Shown here one piece after another: positions 59,431 to 64,000 of a stretch of DNA of 64,000 nt. A program made the translations under genes and the position numbers. Each line of letters starts with the position of its first letter. Position 1 is the first letter of the stretch. Source of the stretch: an uncultured Collinsella sp. (GTDB lineage Bacteria > Actinomycetota > Coriobacteriia > Coriobacteriales > Coriobacteriaceae); assembly GCA_949287065.1 (NCBI GenBank), contig CASEEV010000012.1, forward strand, positions 1 through 64,000, read 5' to 3'. The notes under the pieces were generated by a model that saw only the letters and a list, made by a program, of their open reading frames with translations, had not been told where the DNA came from and made no database searches.

Positions 59431-62400
59431 TAAGACCTCCATGCCAAGGGCCAATTGGCTGGCTGGGGCTTTTCGTGGAGCGGTGGGAGCATATTGACGA
59501 TGCTGAGCGTCTCCATAGATACCGTGACGACGCTCTTCACGAGATTCACGATATAGCGCGGGTCGTCGGAGTAATTGTTGGGGTCGTTCACGATGCCTGA
59601 AGCCTTGTCCGTGCGCACTTGATAGCGGTCCATGAGCCACTCGATGGCAGAGCGGCCGTTCACCACGTAGCCGTAAGCCTCCTCGGGGATACCGCGCAGT
59701 GTCAGGTTCTCCGAGACGTGAAGCACCGTACGATCGACGCCTTTGCGATTCTCCTCGGTCTTCTTGCACTTGCCGAAGCGCATCTTGACGGTGCGCCCGA
59801 GATTCTCGGAGTCTCCGTCCTCTTCAATCGTGCCCCATGGCTCGACTGTCTCGTAGTTGAGGTGCAGCTTCGCAAGCGCACGACCAGCACGCGAGAACGC
59901 CGCGAAGTCCTCAGCCAGCGGGATGCGCGGCAGCTCCTTCTTGAGATTGGAAGCAAATCTCTTACGATACTCGGGCGAGTGCAGGATGCCATAGATGTAG
60001 TAGAAGATGTCCTCCTTGGAAAGCTCCTCCCCGCCGTCCTTCTTGTATCGGCTGAGAAACGCATGAGGGTATGCCCCGCGGAAGACTGCGAGCGCCTCGT
60101 CGGTAATGGCGTCGTGACGCACAAGACGCTTCTCCGTTTGCGTAGCGCCGTTGCCGAAGAGCGACGTCTGACCGCCTTCGCCGACGTAATCATTGGCATC
60201 GAAGAGCGCCGTACCAACATCCTCCTCTTCGTACCAGTAGAGAGGGAAACATTGAGAATCGCCAACAAAATGAAGGTCTGGAAGGCAGCTGCTAATGAGA
60301 CAACTCGGGTTGCTTCCATCGGTTACAGCAATCACAAAGTTAGGTGAGCACTTGAGCACACATTGCTGCGACGGTATTTCGCCGCTTTTTCCCACCATCT
60401 CGATATTTGCTGTGCGTCGTACACCACTGCTCGCGGAAGGGGTGCTGCGACGGTCTTTCGCCCGCTCGCCTGTGGCGAGCGGGAAAAAGCGGGGGTGCTG
60501 CGACGGTCTTTCGTTCATCAACTGATCGAAATACACCCATTGCTTGCAAAACGGTCGATACATCCCTATCACAGTATGGTCAATGTTAAACTGGATAGGC
60601 TCTTCCTTGGCAGCCCTGTCAACAAGTCGACGCGTCCAGCTGCACTTTCTTGAGTCATATGTAAGTTTATTGCAGTCGCCGTGAGCTTGAGCCATATCGG
60701 CGTTCATGTTGCTGATGAGCGTTCTCATATTCTCGCTCACGGTACCGCGCGAATACCCCCAAGCCCATGCATCGCGCTGCGTTTTAAGGCCAGTTGCATA
60801 AGTAAGAAACAAACCGTGTGGAGGCTTGTATTTCGGCTTCATGCCCATAGGCGCAAACTGATAAAACGAGTCGTCGCGCTGGTCGAGCCAGTCATCATGC
60901 ACATCGGGAGTGATGGTCGCCCAATCAACATACCCTGACTGGGCAACACCACTGACGATGGTAAGTTTGTCTTCGCGTGAGAGGAAGTCTCCAACGTCCT
61001 GGTAATGAATGCTACCAGTATGGGCTTCGCCCGCCCGTTTCACGAGCAGCGTTATAGAGACCGGAGTGCGCGAACCCGAGCCGAATACTTTGCCACCCTC
61101 GCGTCTCGACTCCTCGCCCTGCGTGCGCTGGTTCCCCCGCAGGTCAAACACGTAGATATCGTCGAACTCCTCGGCCAGACACTTCCTCATGCCGCTCATG
61201 GCGGCACCACGCAGCCATCCAGCGTTGGATACGAAGCACACCACACCCTGTTCGCCGATGCGGTCACTCGCCCAGCGGAAAGCCCGTACATAAGAATCGT
61301 AGAGGGCTCCCTTCAGCGTTGCATTTGTCTTGGCGGCATAGGTCTCTGCAATGCGCCTATCGAGCGTAGGATAGCTCTCGTTCTGATTGTTATCGTTGGC
61401 ACTCCGCTGTCCTACTGAATATGGCGGGTTGCCCACGATAACGCGGATAGGAAGTTCGTTCTGCTTGCGCACGCGCTCCGAATTCTCCGCAAAGACGCGC
61501 TCATCCAAGGTGTCATTAGCCTCGGTCATCTGGAAGGTATCCGTGAGCACTCCGCCCTCGAAGGGTACGTAGTCTCCGCCCATGCGCTCGTGGTAGGCGT
61601 ACTCGATGTTGATGGTCATGATGTAGTAGGCCAGCAGCAGAATCTCGTTGCTGTGCATCTCATGACGGTACTTGTGCTCGAGCTTATCGTCGGGGATGAG
61701 GTCGCTCTCGATGAGGTGCGCCATGAAGGAACCGGTTCCCGCGAACGGGTCCAGGATGTGGACGCCCTCGTCGGCGAGCGATTTACCGAACTCGCGTTTG
61801 AGCACGCGGTCGGTCTCACGCAGGATGTAGTCGATGATCTCCGCGGGCGTGTAGACGACGCCCATCTTCTGCGACGTCTTCTCGAATGCGACCTTGAAGA
61901 ACTGCTCGTAGAGGTCGCGGATGAGCTGCTGGCGTGCCGTGTCCGTGCGCACCATAGCGGCGCGGCGCCGGACGCTCGCGTACACGTCGTCGAGAACGGC
62001 GGCGTCGGAGGCCTCCTCGATGCGGTGTTCGTCCAGCGAGGAGAGAAACCCATCGATCGCAACGGAGACGGGGTTCGACTTGGCGAACTGGAAGTCTCCA
62101 AAGAGCGCGTCAAATACGGGCATCGTGATCATGTGCTGGGCGATCATCTCGACGGCGTCCGCCTCGGTGATGCCCGGGTTGAGTGAGTCGCGCAGCCCCT
62201 TGAGAAATACCCGGAACTCAGACCCGACCCTCTCGTCGCTATCGATCAGAGCAGTGATGCGCTCGATGTGACGCTCCGCTATGCGCGCGACATCGGCGGC
62301 CCACGTATCCCAATAGATGCGCGTGCCGCACTTCTTGACGAGCGTGGTGTGGATGGCCTTCTCCCAGCGCTCCACCGGGAAGAGCGAGAGGCGCATCTGG

Positions 62401-64000
62401 ACACCTTGGGCGATCTCCGCCGCGGTCTCCTCCTCGAGCTCCTTCTTGGACTTGAGGCTGTCGTTCCAGCCTTTATGCTGGTCTTTGTTCGGGTCGTCGG
62501 GCCTCTTGCTGGCCTTCTGCTCAAGGGCGAGCGCGTTGACGCGGGCCTCGATGCGCTCGTCGTGGCTGCGAAGCGCCTGCAGGATGCTCCAGACGTTCGC
62601 GAACACCTTTGAGTCGTCGAGCGCCTGCTCGGGCGTCATGCCCGAGGGCACGAAGATGGGCAGGATGATGTAGCCGAACTGCTTGCCGGCGGCCCTGCGC
62701 ATGACGCGGCCGACCGCCTGCACCACGTCGACCGTGGAGTTCTTGGCGTTGAAGAAGATGACTGCGTCGAGCGTCGGCACGTCGATGCCCTCTGCGAGGC
62801 AGCGGGCGTTCGTGAGGATGCGGCACTCGTCCTCGGCCACCTCCCCGCCGAGCCAGGCGAGCTTCTCGTTGCGGTCGGCAGAGTTCATCGCGCCGTCCAC
62901 GTGGTCGAGCCGGCACCTCAGGTCGAAGTCGTCCCCGCCGTTCTCCTTGTACTTCTCGACGACGCGCGTGAACGCCTCGCAGATGGTCTTCGAGGCGTTG
63001 ATGGTCGAGCAGAAGCCGACGGCGCGGTGGAGGGGCTGGATCTCGTACGCGGGCTCGGCGTTCATGTCGTCCACCACGAGCATGTCGCCGATGCCGAGCA
63101 CGTCGACCGGGGCGTTCTCGCCGTGCTCGGCGAGGCCCTTCCAGCAGCCGATGATCTTGCCGATGTCGTCCGCGTCGAGCGAGCGGGCGTCGACGCCCTC
63201 GTCGTCGGTCGCGGGGAGTTTCTCGCGCAGCGCGTCCTCCTCGACGGTGAGCACGACGACCTTGTAGTCGGTCAGAAGCTTCCGCTCCACCGCCTCGCCA
63301 AACTTAATTTGGTAGGCGACGGGGCCGTAGATCGACTCGTCGTCCATCGAGGCGATGGTGTAATCCTCCTCGGCGCCCCTTCTCTTGGCGGTCTCGCCGT
63401 AGATGCGCGGGGTCGCCGTCATGTAGAGGCGCTTCCTGCCGCGCACGTTCTCGTCGTAGTGCACCTTCATGAAAGAGGACGCCTCCGCCTTCGGAACGCC
63501 GGGGAGAGCGCTTCCCGTAGTGCGGTGCGCCTCGTCGCACACGATGAGGTCGAAGTCGGGCAGGCCCATGGCCTGCGCAGCATGGATCACGTCGATGGAC
63601 TGATACGTGGAGAAGACGACCACCAGGCCATCGTTGCCGCGGCACGCCTCGTACGCCGCGATGAGGCGGTCAGGCCTCGTTGTCGCCGGGTACTCAAAAC
63701 TCGCAAGCGTCATGGGCACCGCGTCCTCTCTGCGCGATGCCTTAGAGTCGGAGCAAACAACAAGGGGCGCGAGGGGGACCTTGGACTGGGAGAGCCACTC
63801 GCGCATCGACTGGCCCACCAGCGATATCGAGGGAGCGCAGAACAGAACGAGACCCCTGCCCTGCAGATACTCCTCTGCCAGCCGCAGGGACATGAGCGTC
63901 TTGCCTGTGCCGCAAGCCATGACCGCCTTGCAGCGGTCGTGCCCCTCGAAAGCCTCCTCAATCCCGTCCATGGCCGCGCGCTGGTGAGGCAAAGGATCGT
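59430..64000 (-). CDS. Single-chain restriction-modification enzyme, Type ISP-like (5' end beyond window)
   Basis: At least 1523 residues of a fused helicase-methyltransferase. SF2 helicase domain: Walker A ACGTGKT (about 26-32), DEAH (about 153-156), MTATPR (about 191-196), and VVQAVGRVMRR (about 425-435). Methyltransferase: motif I DPFAGTGSF (about 747) and motif IV NPPYS (about 854), so N6-adenine methylation. A target-recognition C-terminus follows. This order fits Type ISP enzymes such as LlaGI, which also carry an Mrr-like nuclease at the N-terminus, here outside the window. The TTG at 63992 is not the start because the frame runs to the edge. The recognition region has a repeat insertion (60364-60513). 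Confidence 0.9.
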   Translation of the reverse strand, partial: DPLPHQRAAMDGIEEAFEGHDRCKAVMACGTGKTLMSLRLAEEYLQGRGLVLFCAPSISLVGQSMREWLSQSKVPLAPLVVCSDSKASRREDAVPMTLASFEYPATTRPDRLIAAYEACRGNDGLVVVFSTYQSIDVIHAAQAMGLPDFDLIVCDEAHRTTGSALPGVPKAEASSFMKVHYDENVRGRKRLYMTATPRIYGETAKRRGAEEDYTIASMDDESIYGPVAYQIKFGEAVERKLLTDYKVVVLTVEEDALREKLPATDDEGVDARSLDADDIGKIIGCWKGLAEHGENAPVDVLGIGDMLVVDDMNAEPAYEIQPLHRAVGFCSTINASKTICEAFTRVVEKYKENGGDDFDLRCRLDHVDGAMNSADRNEKLAWLGGEVAEDECRILTNARCLAEGIDVPTLDAVIFFNAKNSTVDVVQAVGRVMRRAAGKQFGYIILPIFVPSGMTPEQALDDSKVFANVWSILQALRSHDERIEARVNALALEQKASKRPDDPNKDQHKGWNDSLKSKKELEEETAAEIAQGVQMRLSLFPVERWEKAIHTTLVKKCGTRIYWDTWAADVARIAERHIERITALIDSDERVGSEFRVFLKGLRDSLNPGITEADAVEMIAQHMITMPVFDALFGDFQFAKSNPVSVAIDGFLSSLDEHRIEEASDAAVLDDVYASVRRRAAMVRTDTARQQLIRDLYEQFFKVAFEKTSQKMGVVYTPAEIIDYILRETDRVLKREFGKSLADEGVHILDPFAGTGSFMAHLIESDLIPDDKLEHKYRHEMHSNEILLLAYYIMTINIEYAYHERMGGDYVPFEGGVLTDTFQMTEANDTLDERVFAENSERVRKQNELPIRVIVGNPPYSVGQRSANDNNQNESYPTLDRRIAETYAAKTNATLKGALYDSYVRAFRWASDRIGEQGVVCFVSNAGWLRGAAMSGMRKCLAEEFDDIYVFDLRGNQRTQGEESRREGGKVFGSGSRTPVSITLLVKRAGEAHTGSIHYQDVGDFLSREDKLTIVSGVAQSGYVDWATITPDVHDDWLDQRDDSFYQFAPMGMKPKYKPPHGLFLTYATGLKTQRDAWAWGYSRGTVSENMRTLISNMNADMAQAHGDCNKLTYDSRKCSWTRRLVDRAAKEEPIQFNIDHTVIGMYRPFCKQWVYFDQLMNERPSQHPRFFPLATGERAKDRRSTPSASSGVRRTANIEMVGKSGEIPSQQCVLKCSPNFVIAVTDGSNPSCLISSCLPDLHFVGDSQCFPLYWYEEEDVGTALFDANDYVGEGGQTSLFGNGATQTEKRLVRHDAITDEALAVFRGAYPHAFLSRYKKDGGEELSKEDIFYYIYGILHSPEYRKRFASNLKKELPRIPLAEDFAAFSRAGRALAKLHLNYETVEPWGTIEEDGDSENLGRTVKMRFGKCKKTEENRKGVDRTVLHVSENLTLRGIPEEAYGYVVNGRSAIEWLMDRYQVRTDKASGIVNDPNNYSDDPRYIVNLVKSVVTVSMETLSIVNMLPPLHEKPQPANWPLAWRS
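60364..60513 (-). repeat. Three-copy repeat within the restriction-modification gene
   Basis: The word GTGCTGCGACGGTCTTTCG (plus strand) occurs at 60443 and 60495, and a variant TGCTGCGACGGTATTTCG at 60364. A perfect 23-base palindrome of CCCGCTCGCC and its complement lies between copies, at 60461-60483. The coding frame stays open through the region; the copies are read in two different frames. Confidence 0.8.

Noticed and set aside
59443-59769. An upstream extension of the small protein in the restriction-modification operon
   Set aside because: It lies antiparallel in character to the 3' end of the restriction-modification gene and is Arg-rich; the ATG at 59430 has a ribosome site and a stop overlap.

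Overview
This window is about 64 kb of GC-rich bacterial chromosome and reads like a member of the Coriobacteriia (Collinsella, Enorma or Olsenella type). The clues are a complete division and cell-wall (dcw) cluster with mraZ but no ftsA between ftsQ and ftsZ, SepF and DivIVA downstream of FtsZ, actinobacterial-type codon use, and Gram-positive style housekeeping proteins such as DUF1846/UPF0371, PepC, YitT and YigZ. The genus is an inference. The class-level call rests on gene order and protein families.

Layout: bases 1-7143 hold an ABC transporter of the MacB/FtsX kind, a hydrolase plus flippase-like pair and a YdcF protein. Bases 7144-7971 hold a 30-nt periodic repeat block and a tRNA-Gln/tRNA-Glu operon with a clear promoter and terminator. 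Bases 7972-15061 hold GshA-like ligase, CCA-adding enzyme, PepC, a HAD phosphatase, YitT and YigZ. Bases 15224-17816 hold a phosphate transporter, its DUF47 partner and RNase P RNA. Bases 17891-38383 are the division and cell-wall region, all on the minus strand: mraZ-rsmH-ftsL-ftsI, murF-mraY-murD-ftsW-murG-murC-murB-ftsQ, ftsZ, then pgeF-ylmE-sepF-yggT-divIVA. An MraZ operator with four boxes at exact 10-nt spacing lies upstream of mraZ. Bases 38791-53643 hold xerD, pyrG, DUF1846, NAD synthetase, a HAD protein, an oxidoreductase, a decayed cysteine desulfidase, argH, argG (with an ARG box) and polA. Bases 54000-57800 hold a candidate small RNA, an AraC regulator with an iron alcohol dehydrogenase, an SRAP protein and a HIRAN protein. 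Bases 58025-64000 are an accessory operon: the 3' part of a single-chain Type ISP-like restriction-modification enzyme, a 70-residue protein and a lower-GC membrane protein, all translationally coupled.

The most unusual feature is spread across the window. Most long intergenic gaps carry their own short word, about 13-20 nt long, repeated several times, often at about 30-nt spacing and in both orientations. The best case is bases 7193-7560: two oppositely oriented blocks with an exact 30-nt period. The word GCAAGATTACGCA occurs at two loci 50 kb apart (3.8 kb and 53.8 kb). A similar three-copy word lies inside the coding sequence of the restriction-modification gene, in its target-recognition region. 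I know of no described element that fits this pattern. No CRISPR array, IS element, prophage or rRNA operon was seen.
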